This document shows positions 13,701 through 27,763 of a stretch of DNA of 64,000 nt, piece after piece (position 1 is the stretch's first letter; every line of letters starts with the position of its first letter). Under the pieces are notes generated by a model. The model saw only the letters and a list, made by a program, of their open reading frames with translations. It was not told where the DNA came from and ran no database searches. Source of the DNA: Mercurialis annua (taxonomy: Eukaryota > Streptophyta > Magnoliopsida > Malpighiales > Euphorbiaceae). The translations under genes and the position numbers were made by a program. Location of the stretch: contig NC_065570.1 of the NCBI RefSeq assembly GCF_937616625.2, positions 37,207,665-37,271,664 of the forward strand, in the 5' to 3' direction.

Positions 13701-16700
13701 TAGCGTTGCAAGTGTCTTTAACGTGCTGTTCCGATTACCAAAGCATGGTTAGGTTATTTTACGCGAAGTCTGCGTGAAAAGGGACGCTAGATTAGTATGT
13801 CGCATCTCAACTCTCTTTAACACGTCGTTCCGATTACCTAAGCATGGTTAGGTTATGTTACGCAATAAGTCTCTTTATCACGTTGTTCCGATTTCCTAAT
13901 CTTGATTAGGTTGTATTACGCAAAGTGTGCGTGAAAAGTGACGCTAGATTAGTATGGCGTGTTTCAAGTCGCTTTAACGCGTCGTTTCGATTACTGTTCT
14001 TATGTCGCGTTAGAAGTGTCTCTAACGCGTAGTTCTGATTACCTAAGCATGGTTAGGTTATATTAGGCAAAGTGTGCGTGAAAAGTGACAATAAATTAGC
14101 TTGTCGTGTCTCAAGTCTCTTTAACGCGTCGTTCCGATTACCTATGCATGGTTAGGTTATTTTATGCGAGATTAGTATGTCGTGTCTCGAGTCTTTTTAA
14201 TGCGTATTCCAATTACCTAAGCATGAATAGGTTATATTACGTAAAGAGTGCGTGAAAAGTGAAACTAGATTAGTATGTCCCGTCTCAAGTCTCTTTAACG
14301 CGTTGTTCCGATTACCTAAGCATGGTTACGTTATATTACTCAAAGTGTGCGTGAAAACTGGCGCTAGATTAATATGTCGTTACTCAAGTCTCTTTAACGC
14401 GTCGTTTCGATTTCCTAAAAATGGTTAGGTTATATTACGCAAAGCGTGCGTAAAAAGTGACGCTAGATTAGTATTGCGCGTTTCAAGTCTCTTTAATGCG
14501 TCGTTTCGATTACCATGCTTATGTCGCGTAACAAGTGTCTCTTTAATGCGTCGTTTCGATTACCATGCTTATGTCGCGTCACAAGTGTCTCTAATGCGTC
14601 ATTCTGATTACCTAAGCATGGTTAGGTTATATTACGCAAAGTGTGCGTGAAAAGTGAAAATAGATTAGTATGTCGCATCTCATGTCTCTTTAACGCGTCA
14701 TTCCGATTACCTAAGCATGGTTAGGTTATTTTACACAAAGTGTGCGCAAAAAGTGACGCTAGATTTGTATGTCGCGTCTCAAGTCCCTTTATCTAAGCAT
14801 GGTTAGATTATATTACGCAAAGTGTGCGTGAAAAGTGACGCTAGATTAGTATGTCACGTTTCAAGTCTCTTTAACGCGTCGTTCCCATGACCAAAGCATG
14901 GTTATGTTAAAACTGTCGCTGATTAGTATGTCGCATCACAAGTCTTCTTAACACGTTGTTACGATTACGTAAGCATGGTTAAGTAATATTACGCAAAGTT
15001 TGTGTAAAAAGTGACGTTAGATTAGTATGGCGCGTCTCAAGTCTCTTTAACGTATCGTTTCGATTACCATATTTATGTCACGTTACAAGTCTCTCTAACA
15101 CATCGTTCCGATTACAAAAACATTGTTAGGTTATATTACGCAAAGTGTGCGTGAAAAGTGACAATAGATTAGTATGTCGTGTCTCAAGTCTCTTTAACGC
15201 GTCGTCTCAAGTGTCTTTAAAGCGTCTTTCCGATTACCTAATCATGGTTAGGTTGTATTATGCAAATTGTGCGTGAAAAGTGACGCTAAATTAGTATGTC
15301 GCGTCTCAAGTCTCTTTAACGTGTCGTTTCGATTACTGTGCTTATGTCGCGTCACAAGTGTCTCTAACGCGTCGTTCTGATTACCTATGCATGGTTAGAT
15401 TATATTACGCAAAGTGTGCGTGAAAAGTGTGCGTGAGAAGTGGCAATAGATTAACATGTTGCGTCTCAATTCTCTTTAACGCATCGTTCCGATTACCTAA
15501 GCATGATTAGGTTATTTTACGCTAAGTGTGCGTGAAAAGTGACGCTAGATTAGTATGTTGTGTCTCAAGTCTATTCAACGTGTCGTTCCAATTACCTAAG
15601 CATGGTTAGGTTATATAACGCAATGTGTGAGTGAAAAGTGACGCTAAATTAGTATGGCGCGTCTCAAGTCACTTTAACGCGTCGTTCCTATTACCTAAGC
15701 ATGGTTAGGTTATATTATACAAAGTATACGTGAAAAGTGATGCAAGATTAGTATGTCACATCTCAAGTCTCTTTAACTCGTTGTTCCGATTACCTAAGTA
15801 TGGTTCGGTTTTATTACGCATAGTCTGCGTAGAAAGTGACACTAGATTAGTATGGCGCGTCTCAAGTCTCTTTAACGCGTCGTTTCGATTACAATGCTTA
15901 TTTCGCGATACAAGTCTCTGTAACGCGTCGTACCGATTACCAAAGCATGGTTGAGTTATATTACGCAAAGTGTGTGTGAAAAGTGATGCTAGATTAGTAT
16001 GTCGCATCTCAAGTCTCTTTAACGCGTTGTTCCGATTACCTAAGCATTGTTAGGTCATATTACGCAAAGTGTGCGTGAAAAGTGTCGCTAGATTAATATG
16101 CCGCTACCGTGCTTATGTCGCGTCCCAAGTGTCTCTAACGCGTCGTTTCGCGTCTCAAAGTGTGTGTGAAAAGTGACGCTAGATTAGTATGTCGCGTCAC
16201 AAGTCTCTCTAACGCGTCATTCCGATTACCTAAGCATAATTAGGTTATATTAAGCAAAGTGTGCGTGAAAAGTGACGCTAGATTAGTATGCCGCGTCTCA
16301 GGTCTTTTTAATGAGTTGTTCCGATTATCTAAGTATGGTTATGTTATATTACGCAAAGTGTCCGTGAAAAGTGACAGTTGATTAGTATGTCGCGTCACAA
16401 ATCTCTTTAACGTGTCGTTTTCATTACTTAATCATGGTTAGGATATAGTTCGCAAAGTGTGAGTCAAAAGTGACGCTAAATTAGTATGGCGCGTCTCAAG
16501 TAAATTCAATGCGTCGTTCTGATTACCTAAGCATGGTTAGGTTATATTACGCAATGTGTGTGTAAAAGGTGACGCTAGATTAATATGGCGCGTTTCAAGT
16601 CTCTTAAACGCGTCTTTTCGATTACCATGCCTATGTCGCGTAACAAGTGTCTCTAACGTGTTATTATGATTAACTAAGCATGGTTAGGTTATATTACGCA

Positions 16701-16948
16701 AAGTGTGCGTGAAAAGTGACAATAGATTAGTATGTTGCCTCTCAAGTCTCTTTAACATATCGTTCCGATTACTTAAGCATGGTTATCTTATATTACGCCA
16801 AGTGCGCGGTAAAAGTGTCTCTAGATTATTATGTCGCATAATAAGTCTCTTTAACGCATTGTTACGATTACCTAAGCATGGTTAACTTATATTACGCAAA
16901 GTGTGAGTGAAAGTGACGCTAGATTATTATGGCGTGTCTCAAGTCTCT
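10736..16948 (+). repeat. 99-bp satellite array, plus-oriented block 3
   Basis: This is a plus-oriented satellite block between two strand switches. It spans the end of the first 12.3 kb macro-unit and the start of the second, with the duplication junction near 15,200. It resumes through a palindromic junction at 10,731-10,740. It contains several 48 bp short units (near 12,710, 13,250, 14,510 and 14,560). The pair at 14,510/14,560 is a direct duplication of a short unit. No gene is supported. Confidence 0.96.
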
Positions 16949-19900
16949 TCGCGTAATATAACCTAACCATGCTTAGGTAATCGGAACGACGACTTAATGA
17001 GACTTGAGATGCGACATACTAATCTAGCGTCACTTTTCACGCAAACTTTGCGTAATATAACCTAACCATGCTTAGGAAATTGGAACGACGCGTGAAAGAG
17101 ACTTGAGTAGTGACATACTAATCTAGAGTCACTTTTCACGCAAACTTTGCGTAATATAACCTAACCATGATTAGGTAATCAGAAAGACGCGTTAACGAGA
17201 CTTGAGACGCGACATATTAATCTAGCGTCATTTTTCACGCACACTTTACGTAATATATCCTAACCATACTTAGGTAATCGGAATACGCATTAAAGAGACT
17301 TGAGAAGCGACATACTAATCTAGCGTCACTTTTCACGCACACCTTGCGTAAAATAACCTAACCATGCCTAGGTAATCGGAACAACGCGTTAAAGAGACTT
17401 GAGAAACGAGATACCAATCGAGCGTAACTTTCACGCACACTTTGCGTAATATAACCTAACTATTCTTAGGTTATCGGAACGACGCGTTAAAGTGACTTGA
17501 GACACACCATACTAATTTAGCGTCACTTTTTACTCACACTTTGCGTAATATAACCTAACCATGTGTACGTAATCGGAACGACGCGTTAAAGAGACTTCAT
17601 TGCGTAATATAACCTAACCATTTGTAGCTAATCGGAACGACGCGTTAAAGAGACTTGAGACGCGACATACTAACCTAGCGTCACTTTTCACGCACACTTT
17701 GCGTAAAATAACCTAACCATGCTTAGGTAATCGGAACAACGCGTTAAAGAGACTTGAGATGCGACATACTAATCATTTGTCAATTTTCCCGCACATTTTG
17801 CGTAATATAACCTAACCATGATTAGGTAATTGGAACGACGTGTTAGAGAGACTTGTAATGTGACATGAGCATGGTAATCTAAACGACGTGTTAAAAAGAC
17901 TTGAGACATGCCATAACCTAACGATGCCTAGGTAATCGTAACACCGCGTTAAAGAGACTTGTGACGGAACATACTAATCTAGTGACACTTTTAACGACTA
18001 ACATAACAATGCTTAGGTAATCGGAACGACGCGTTAAATAGACTTGAGACGCAACATACTAATCTATTGTCCCTTTTCACGCACACTTTGCGTAATATAA
18101 CCTAACCATGCTTAGTTAATCAGAACGACGCGTTAGAGACAGTTGAAAAGACGCGTCAAAAAAACTTGAAATGCGCCATACTAATCTAGCGTCATTTTTA
18201 CGCACACTTTGCGTAATATAACCTAACTATGCTTAGGTCATCGGAACGACGTGTTAAAGTGACTTGAGACGCACCATACTAATTTAGCGTCACTTTTTAC
18301 TCACACTTTGCGTAATATAACCTAACCATTCTTAGGTAATCGGAACGACGCGTTAAAGAGACTTGAGACGCGCCATACTAATTTAGCGTCACTTTTTACT
18401 CACACTTTGCGTAATATAACCTAACCATCATTAGGTAATCGGAACGACGCGTTGAAGAGACTTGAGATGCAACATACTAACCTAGCATCACTATTCACGA
18501 ACTCTTTGCGTAATATAACCTAACCATGCGTAGGTAATCGGAACGACGCGTTAAAGAGACTTGAAACGCAACATACTAATCTATTTTCACTTTTCACGCA
18601 CATTTTGCATAATATAACCTAACAATGCTTAGGTAATCGCAACGACGGGATAGAGAGACATGTGACTCCACATAAGCATGGTAATCAAAACGAGGGTTAA
18701 AGAGACTTCAGACACGACATACTAATCTATTGTCGCTTTTCACGCACACTTTGCGTAATATAACCTAACCATGCTTAGGTAATCGGAACGACACATTAAA
18801 GAAGCTTGAAACGCGACATACTAATCTAGCGTCACTTTTCACGCACACTTTGGTAATATAACCCAACCATGCTTACGTAATCGGAACGACGCGTTAGATA
18901 GACTTGTGATGGGATATACTAATCTAGCGTCACTTTTCATGCACACTTGGCGTAATATAAGTCAACCATGCTTAGGTAATAAGAACGACGTGTTAGAGAG
19001 ACTTGTGACGCGTCCTAAGCATGATAATCGAAACGACGCGTTAAATAGACTTGAGACGCGCCATACTAATACCTAACCATGCTTAGGTAATTAGAACAAC
19101 GCGTTAAAGAGACTTGAGATGCGGCATACTAATCATTTGTCAATTTTCCTGCACATTTTGCGTAATATAACCTAACCATGCTTAGGTAATTGGAACGACG
19201 TGTTAGAGAGACTTGTAATGTGACATAAGCATGGTAATCTAAACGACGCGTTAAAGAGACTTGAGACGTGCCATACTAATCTAACGTCACTTTTTACGCA
19301 AACTTAGCGTAATATAACCTAACCATGCGAAATCTAATCAATCAATACCAACACCCTATGGTTCAAAATAAAAAATTAAACAAATGGAATTTCCATTTAT
19401 ATGAAAAAGACCAATTAATTCATTACGAAAAAAAAATTTATTTTGAGACAGACTTATTACCAAATAAAAAAAAAGAATTTTAAAAAATACTATAGATTCA
19501 ATCTTTTATCATATAAAGCTATAAATAAGGGTTCATATATTTATGGATTACCATTACAAATAAATAATAGACAAAAGATTTTTTATAATTACAACACAGG
19601 TTATCGTAACACCGCGTTAAAGAGACTTTTGACGGGACATACTAATCTAGTGACACTTTTAACGACTAACATAACAATGCTTAGGTAATCAGAACGACGC
19701 GTTAAATAGACTTGAGACGCAACATACTAACCTATTGTCCCTTTTCACGCACACTTTGCGTAATATAACCTAACCATGCTTAGTTAATCAGAACGACGCG
19801 TTAGAGACACTTGAAAAGACGAGTTAAAAAAACTTGAAACGCGCCATACTAATCTAGCGTCATTTTTACGCACACTTTGCGTAATATAACCTAACTATTC

Positions 19901-22900
19901 TTATTTTATCGGAACGACGCGTTAAAGTGACTTGAGACACACCATACTAATTTAGCGTCACTTTTTACTCACACTTTGCGTAATATTAGGTAATCGGAAC
20001 AACGCGTTAAAGACACTTGAGATGCGCCATACTAATTTAGCGTCACTTCTTACTCACACTTTGCGTAATATAACCTAGCCATGCTTAGGTAATCAGAACG
20101 ACACGTTAAAGAGACTGGAGACGCAACATACTAACCTAGCATCACTATTCACGAACTCTTTGCGTAATAAAACTTAACCATGCGTAGGTAATCGGAACGA
20201 CGCGTTAAAGAGACTTGAAACGCAACATGCTAATCTATTTTAACTTTTCACGCACACTTTGTATAATATAACCTAACCATGCTTAGGTAATCGGAACAAC
20301 GCGATAGAGAGACATGTGACTCCACATAAGCATGGTAATCAAAACGACGCGTAAAAATCTATTGTCGCTTTTCATGCACACTTTCGTAATATAACCTAAC
20401 CATGCTTAGATAATCGGAATGACACATTAAAGAAGCTTGAAACGCGACATCCTAATCTAGCGTCGCTTTTCACGCACACTTTGCGTAATATAACCCAACC
20501 ATGCTTACGTAATCGGAACGACGCGTTAGATAGACTTGTGATGGGACATACTAATTTAGCGTCACTTTTCACGCACACTTGGCGTAATATAAGTCAACCA
20601 TGCATATGTAATAAGAACGAAGCGTTAGAGAGACTTGTGATGCGTCATAAGCATGATAATCGAAACGACACGTTAAAGAGACTTAAAACGCGCAATACTA
20701 ATCTAGCGTCACTTTTTACGCAGACTTTGCGTAATATAACCTAACCATGCTTAGGTTATCGAAACGACGCGTTAAAGAGACTTGAAACGCGACATACTAA
20801 TGTAGCGTCTCTTTTCACGCAAACTTTGCGTCATATAACCTAACCATGCTTAGGAAATCGGAACGGCGTGTTAAAGAGACTTGAAACGAGACATACCAAT
20901 CTAGCGTCACTTTTCACGCACACTTTACGTAATATAACCTGAACATGCTTAGGTAATCGGAATACGCATTAAAGAGACTTGAGACGCGACATACTAATCT
21001 AGCATCACTTTTCACGCACAGTTTGCGTCAAATAACCTAACCATGCCTAGGTAATCGGAACGACGCGTCAAAGAGACTTGAGATGCGACATACTAATTGA
21101 TTGTCACTTTTCACGCACACTTTGTGTAATATAACCTAACCATGCTTAGATAATCAGAACGACGCGTTAGAGACACTTGTGACGCGACATAAGCAAAGTA
21201 ATCGAAACGACGGGTTAAAGACACTTGAAACACGCCATACTAATCTAGCGTCACTTTTACGCACGCTTTACGAATATAACCAAACCATGCTTAGGTAATC
21301 GGAACGACACGTTAAAGAGACTTGAGACGCGACATACTAATCTAGCCGTCATTTTTCACGCACACTTTGCGTAATACAACCTAACCATGATTAGGTAATC
21401 GGAACGACGCTTTAAAGAGACTTGAGACATGACATACCAATCCAGCTTCACTTTTCATGCACACTTTGCATAAAATAACCTAACCATGCTTAGGTAAGAC
21501 ACGTTAAAGAGACTTGCGACGCGACATACTAATTTATTGTCCCTTTTCACGCACACTATGTGTAGTATAACCTAACCATGCTTTGGTAATCGGATTGACG
21601 AGTTAAAGAGACTTGAAACGCGACATACTAATCTAGTGTCACTTTTCACGCACACTTTGCGTAATATAACAAAACCATGCTTAGGTAATCGGAACGCTGA
21701 GTTAAAGAGACTTCAGACTCGACATACTAATCTAGCGTTACTTTTCACGCACACTACCTAACCATGCATAGGTAATCGGAACGACGCATTAAAGAGACTT
21801 GAAACGCGACACACTATTCTAGCGTCACTATTCACGCACACTTTGCTTAGTATAACGACGCGTTTTTAGAGACTTCAGACGCGACATACTAATCTAGCGT
21901 CACTTTTCACGCACACTTTGTGTAATAATCAAACCATGCTTAGGTAATCGGAACACACATTTTTAGAGACTTCAGACGGGACATACTAATCTAGCGTCAC
22001 TTTTCACGCACACTTTGCGTAAAATAACCTAACCATGTTTAGGTAATCGGAACAATACGTTAAAGAGACTTAAGACGTGACATACTAATCTAGCGTCACT
22101 TTTCACGCACACTTTGCGTAATATAACGTAACCATGCTTAGGTAATTGGAGACTTAGGACACGCCATACTAATCAAACGTCACTTTTCGAGCACAGTTTG
22201 CGTAATACAATCTAACCATGCTTACGTAATCGGAACGACGCGTTAAAGAGACTTGAGATGAGACAAACAAATGTAGCGTCACTTTTCACGCATACTTTGC
22301 GTAATATAACCTAACCATGCTTAGTTAATAGAAACAACGCGTTAAAGAGACTTGAGTCACGACATACTAATTTAGCGTCACTTTTTACGCACACTTTGCG
22401 TAATCTAACCTAACCATGCTTAGGTAATCGGAAGGACACGTTAAAGAGACTTGAGAGGCGACAGACTAATCTACCGCCAATATACACTCACTCTTTGAGT
22501 AATACAACCTAACCATGCTTAGGTAATCGAAACGACGCGTTAGATAGACTTGTGACGCGACATAAGAATGGTAATTGATACGACACGTTAAAGAGACTTG
22601 AGACGCGACATATTAATCACTTTTCACGCACACTCTGCGTAATATAAGCTAACCATGCTTAGATAATAAGAACGACGCATTAAAGAGAGTTGAGACGCCA
22701 CATACTAATCTAGCGTCACTTTTCACGCACACTCTGCATAATAGAACCAAACCATACTTAGGTAATCGGAACGACGCGTTAGAGAGACTTGCGATGCAAC
22801 ATACTAATCTAGCGTCACTTTTCACGCACACTTAGCAAAATATAACCTAATCGTGCTTAGGTAATCAGAACGGGTCGTTAGAGAGACTTGTGACGCGACA

Positions 22901-23060
22901 TACTAATCTAGCGTCACTATTCACGCACTCTTTGCGTAATATAACTTAACGATGCATAGGTAATCGCAACGACGCGATAGAGACGTTTGAGACGCGACAT
23001 ACTAATCTAGCGTCACTTTTCACGCACACTTTGCGTAATATAACCTAGCCATGCTTCTGA
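16949..23060 (-). repeat. 99-bp satellite array, minus-oriented block 4
   Basis: This is the second macro-unit's counterpart of the block at 4,695-10,735, in the same orientation and monomer order. The entry junction is GTCTCTTCGCG, one base different from the first copy's GTCTCTTTGCG. It contains the second copy of the ycf1 fragment at 19,328-19,597. It differs from the first copy by single bases, by a ~62 bp segment near 17,620 absent from the first copy, and by ~9 bp near 21,710. Confidence 0.96.
19328..19597 (+). pseudogene. ycf1: Nuclear plastid-DNA insertion: ycf1 fragment, copy 2
   Basis: The same ycf1 segment with identical end points inside the equivalent satellite monomer of macro-unit 2. 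It therefore arrived once and was copied with the 12.3 kb duplication. It shares the frame break at the A-run. It differs from copy 1 by a base at the earlier A-run (nine As then TTT instead of ten As then TT, near 19,437) and by C-to-T at the base corresponding to the Ser/Thr codon of copy 1 (GACTTATT versus GACTCATT). It has no start or promoter of its own and is not a gene. Confidence 0.82.
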
Positions 23061-23087
23061 TTATCTAAGCATAGTTAGGTTATATTA
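23036..23087. other. Palindromic satellite strand-switch junction, type B, second copy
   Basis: Same inverted arrangement as at 10,711-10,762: AACCTAGCCATGCT, then TCTGATTATCT, then AAGCATAGTTAGGTT. It differs from the first copy at one base (AAGCATAG versus AAGTATAG). Confidence 0.88.
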
Positions 23088-26000
23088 CGCAAAGTGTGCG
23101 TGAAAAGAGACGCTAGATTAGTATGTCACGTCTTAAGTCTCTTTAGCGCAATGTTTCGATTACCTAAGCATGATGAGGTTATTTTACACAAAGTGTGCGT
23201 GAAAAATGACGCTAGATTAGTATGTCGTGTCTCAATTCTCTTTTACGTGTCGTTCCGATTACCTATGGTCAGGTTATTTTACGCAAAGTGTGCCTGAAAA
23301 GTGACGCTAGATTAGTATGTCGTGTCTCAAGTCACTTTAACTCGTCGTTCTGATTACCATACTTATGTCGCGTCACAAGTCTCTTTAACGCGTCGTTCTG
23401 ATTACCTAAGCATAATTAGGTTACATTACGCAAAGTGTGCTTGAAAATTAGATGCTAGATTAATATTTCGCGTCTTAAGTCTCTTTAACACGTTGTTCCG
23501 ATTATCTAAGCATGATTAAGTTATTTTACGCAAAGTGTGCGTGAAAAGTGACGCTAGATTAGTATGTCACGTCTCAATTCTCTTTAGCGTGTGGTTCCGA
23601 TTACCTAAGCATGGTCAGGTTATATTACGTAAAGTTTGCCTGACAAGTGACGCTAGATTAGCATGTCGCGTCTCAAGTCACTTTAACTCGTCGTTTGGAT
23701 TACCATGCTTATGTTGCGTCACAAGTCTCTCTGACGCGTCGTTTCGATTACCTAAGAATGGTTAGGTCATATTACGCAAGTGTGCGTGAAAAATGACAAT
23801 AGATTAGTATGTCTCGTCTCACGTCTATTTAACGTGTCGTTCCGATTACCTAATCATGGTTAGGTTATATTACGCAAAGTGTGCGTGAAACGTTACGCTA
23901 GATAAGTATGTCGTGTCTCAATTCTCTTTAACGTGTTGTTCTGATTACCTAAGCATGGTTAGGTCATATTACGCAAAGTGTGCGTGAAAAGTAACAATAA
24001 ATTAGTATGTCCCGTCACACGTCTATTTAACGCGCCGTTCCGATAACCTAAGGAAGGTTAGGTTATATTACGCAAAGTGTGCGTGAAGCGTTACGCTAAA
24101 TAAGTATGTCGCGACTCAGTTTTCTTTAACGCGTTGTTCTGATTACCTAAGCATGGTTAGGTTATATTACGCAAACTGTGCATGAAAAGTAACAATAAAT
24201 CAGTATGTCGCGTCACACTTCAATTTATCGCGTCGTTCCGATTACCTAAGCATGGTTAGGTTATATTACGCAAAGTGTGCGTGGAAAGTTACGCTAGATT
24301 AATAAGTCGCGTTTTAATTCTCTTCAACGCGTTGTACCGATTAGCTAAGCATGGTTAGGTTAGGTTACGCAGAGTGTCGTAAAAAGTGACGCTAGATTAG
24401 TATGTCCCGTCTGAAGTCTCTTTAACGCGTCTTTCCGATTACCTAATCATGGTTAGGTTTGATTTAGGCAAAGTGTGCGTGAAAAGGGACGCTAGATTAG
24501 TATGGCGCGTCTCAAGTCTCTTTAACGCGTGTTCCGGTTACCTAAGCATTGTTAGGTTATATTACGCAAAGTGTGCATGAAAAGTAACGCTAGATTAGTA
24601 AGTAGTGTCTCCACTCTCTTTAATGCGTTGTTCCAATTACCTAAGCATGGTTAGGTTATATTACGCAAAGTGTGCGTGAAAAGTGACAATAGATCACTAT
24701 GTCGCGTCTCAAGTCTCTTTAACGCGTCGTTCCGATTACCTAAGCGTGGTTAAGTTATATTACGCAATGTGTGCATGAAAACTGTTGCTAGGTTAGAATG
24801 TCGCGTCTCAAGTCTCTTTTACGCGTTTCCGATTACCTAAGCATGGTTAGGTTATATTACGCAAACTGTGCGTGAAAAGTGATACTAGATTAGTATGTCG
24901 CATCTCAAGTGTCTTTAACGCGTCGTTCCGATTACCTAAGCATGGTTAGGTTATATTAAGCAAAGCGTGCGTAAAAAGTGACGCTAGATTAGGATTGCGC
25001 GTTTCAAGTCTCTTTAATGCGTCGTTTCGATTATCATGCTTATGTCGCGTCACAAGTGTCTCTAATGCGTCGTTCTGATTACCTAAGCATGGTTAGGTTA
25101 TATTACGCAAAGTGTGCTTGAAAAGTGAAAATAGATTAGTATGTCGCATCTCAAGTCTCTTTAACGCGTCATTCCGACTACCTAAGCATGGTTAGGTTAT
25201 TATACACAAAGTGTGTGTGAAAAGTGACGCTAGGTTTGTATGTCGCGTCTCAAGTCCATTTAACTCGTGTTCTGATTATCTAAGCATGTTTAGGTTATAC
25301 TACGCGAAGTGTGCGTGAAAAGTGACGCTAGATTTGTATGTCACGTCTCAAGTCTGTTTAACGCGTCGTTCCCATTACCAAAGCATGGTTATGTTATATT
25401 ATGCCAAGTGCGCGTTAAGTCGCTAGATTAGTATGTCGCGTCACAAGTATCCTTAACGCGGTATTACGATTACCTAAGCATGGTTAAATTATATTACGCA
25501 AAGTGTGCTTAAAAAGTAACTTTAGATTAGTATGGCGTGTCTCAAGTCTCTTTAACGTATCGTTTCGATTACCATGCTTATGTCACTTTACAAGTCTCTC
25601 TAACACGTCGTTCCGATTACCAAAGCATGGTTAGGTTGTATTACGCAAAGTGTGCGTGAAAAGTGACAATAGATTAGTATGTCAGGTTGCAAGTGTCTTT
25701 AACATGCCGTTCCGATTACCTATGCATGGTTAGGTTATTTTACGCAAAGTGTGCATGAAAAGTGACGCTAGATTAGTATGTCACGTCTCAAGTCTCTTTA
25801 ACGCGTCGTTCCCATTACAAAAGCATGGTTAGGTTATATTACGCAATGTGCGCGTGAAAACATTTGTTAGATTAGTACTTCGTGTCTTAATTCTCTTTAA
25901 TGTATCGTTTCGATTACCATGCTTATGTCGCTTTACAAGTCTCTCTAACACGTCGTTCCAATTACCAAAGCATGGTTAGGTTATATTATGCAAAGTTGCG

Positions 26001-27763
26001 TGAAAAGTGACAATAGATTAGTATGTAGCGTTGCAAGTGTCTTTAACGTGCCGTTCCGATTACCTAAGCATGGTTAGGCTATTTTACGCGAAGTCTGCGT
26101 GAAAAGGGACGCTAGATTAGTATGTCGCATCTCAACTCTCTTTAACGCGTCGTTCCGATTACCTAAGCATGGTTAGGTTATGTTACGCAATAAGTCTCTT
26201 TATCACGTTGTTCCGATTTCCTAATCTTGATTAGGTTGTATTACGCAAAGTGTGCGTGAAAAGTGACGCTAGATTAGTATGGCGTGTTTCAAGTCGCTTT
26301 AACGCGTCGTTTCGATTACTGTTCTTATGTCGCGTTAGAAGTGTCTCTAACGCGTCGTTCTGATTACCTAAGCATGGTTAGGTTATATTAGGCAAAGTGT
26401 GCGTGAAAAGTGACAATAAATTAGCTTTTCGTGTCTCAAGTCTCTTTAACGCGTCGTTCCGATTACCTATGCATGGTTAGGTTATTTTATGCGAGATTAG
26501 TATGTCGTGTCTCGAGTCTTTTTAATGCGTATTCCAATTACCTAAGCATGAATAGGTTATATTACGTAAACAGTGCGTGAAAAGTGAAACTAGATTAGTA
26601 TGTCCCGTCTCAAGTCTCTTTAACGCGTTGTTCCGATTACCTAAGCATGGTTACGTTATATTACTCAAAGTGTGCGTGAAAACTGGCGCTAGATTAATAT
26701 GTCGTTACTCAAGTCTCTTTAACGCGTCGTTTCGATTTCCTAGAAATGGTTAGGTTATATTACGCAAAGCGTGCGTAAAAAGTGACGCTAGATTAGTATT
26801 GCGCGTTTCAAGTCTCTTTAATGCGTCGTTTCGATTACCATGCTTATGTCGCGTAACAAGTGTCTCTTTAATGCGTCGTTTCGATTACCATGCTTATGTC
26901 GCGTCACAAGTGTCTCTAATGCGTCATTCTGATTACCTAAGCATGGTTAGGTTATATTACGCAAAGTGTGCGTGAAAAGTGAAAGTAGATTAGTATGTCG
27001 CATCTCATGTCTCTTTAACGCGTCATTCCGATTACCTAAGCATGGTTAGGTTATTTTACACAAAGTGTGCGCAAAAAGTGACGCTAGATTTGTATGTCGC
27101 GTCTCAAGTCCCTTTATCTAAGCATGGTTAGATTATATTACGCAAAGTGTGCGTGAAAAGTGACGCTAGATTAGTATGTCACGTTTCAAGTCTCTTTAAC
27201 GCGTCGTTCCCATGACCAAAGCATGGTTATGTTAAAACTGTCGCTGATTAGTATGTCGCGTCACAAGTCTTCTTAACACGTTGTTACGATTACATAAGCA
27301 TGGTTAAGTAATATTACGCAAAGTGTGTGTAAAAAGTGACGTTAGATTAGTATGGCGCGTCTCAAGTCTCTTTAACGTATCGTTTCGATTACCATATTTA
27401 TGTCACGTCACAAGTCTCTCTAACACATCGTTCCGATTACAAAAACATTGTTAGGTTATATTACGCAAAGTGTGCGTGAAAAGTGACAATAGATTAGTAT
27501 GTCGTGTCTCAATTTTCTGTAACGCGTCGTTTCGATTAACTAAGCATGTTTAGATTATATTAATCAAAGTGTGCGTGAAAAGTGACGCTAGATTAGTTCG
27601 TCATGTCTCAAGTCTCTTTAACGCGTTTTTCCGATTACCAAAGCATGGTTATGTAATATTATGCCAAGTGCGCGTTAAGAGTGTCGCTAGATTAGTATGT
27701 CGAATCACAAGTCTCCTTAATATGTTGTTACGATTACCTAAGCATGGTTAAGTTATATTACGC
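23061..27763 (+). repeat. 99-bp satellite array, plus-oriented block 5
   Basis: Plus-oriented satellite matches 10,736-15,190 monomer for monomer at an offset of 12,325 bp up to about 27,505. It then continues with non-duplicated satellite to the next strand switch. That switch is at ~27,764, where TTATATTACGC runs into CATATTAATCTAGCG with a few shared bases. No gene is supported. Confidence 0.95.

Larger units (their letters stand above)
2960..15200. repeat. 12.3 kb satellite macro-unit, copy 1
   Basis: This segment is repeated directly downstream. Diagnostic landmarks recur at offsets of 12,222 bp (CGTCTCAAGTGTCTTT at 2,981 and 15,203), ~12,255 (block near 4,448), 12,315 (ycf1 fragment) and 12,325 (10,769 onward). 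The offset changes in steps of about 33, 60 and 9 bp because copy 1 lacks small segments present in copy 2. The unit contains plus, minus and plus satellite blocks and one plastid insertion. The left boundary is fixed only to within about 30 bp, because it falls inside monomer sequence shared by both sides. Confidence 0.9.
15201..27505. repeat. 12.3 kb satellite macro-unit, copy 2
   Basis: A tandem copy of 2,960-15,200 in the same orientation, reproducing both strand switches, the ycf1 insertion and nearly every private monomer variant. The right boundary is near 27,505: copy 1 runs from GTCGTGTCTCAA into the duplication junction, whereas copy 2 continues TTTTCTGTAACGCGTCG. Scattered base changes and the indels show that it is a distinct genomic copy and not the same sequence assembled twice. 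Confidence 0.9.

Noticed and set aside
15190..15215. Assembly error producing the 12.3 kb duplication
   Set aside because: The copies differ by base changes and by indels of about 33, 62 and 9 bp, so they are distinct sequences. Read depth would still be needed to exclude joined haplotypes.
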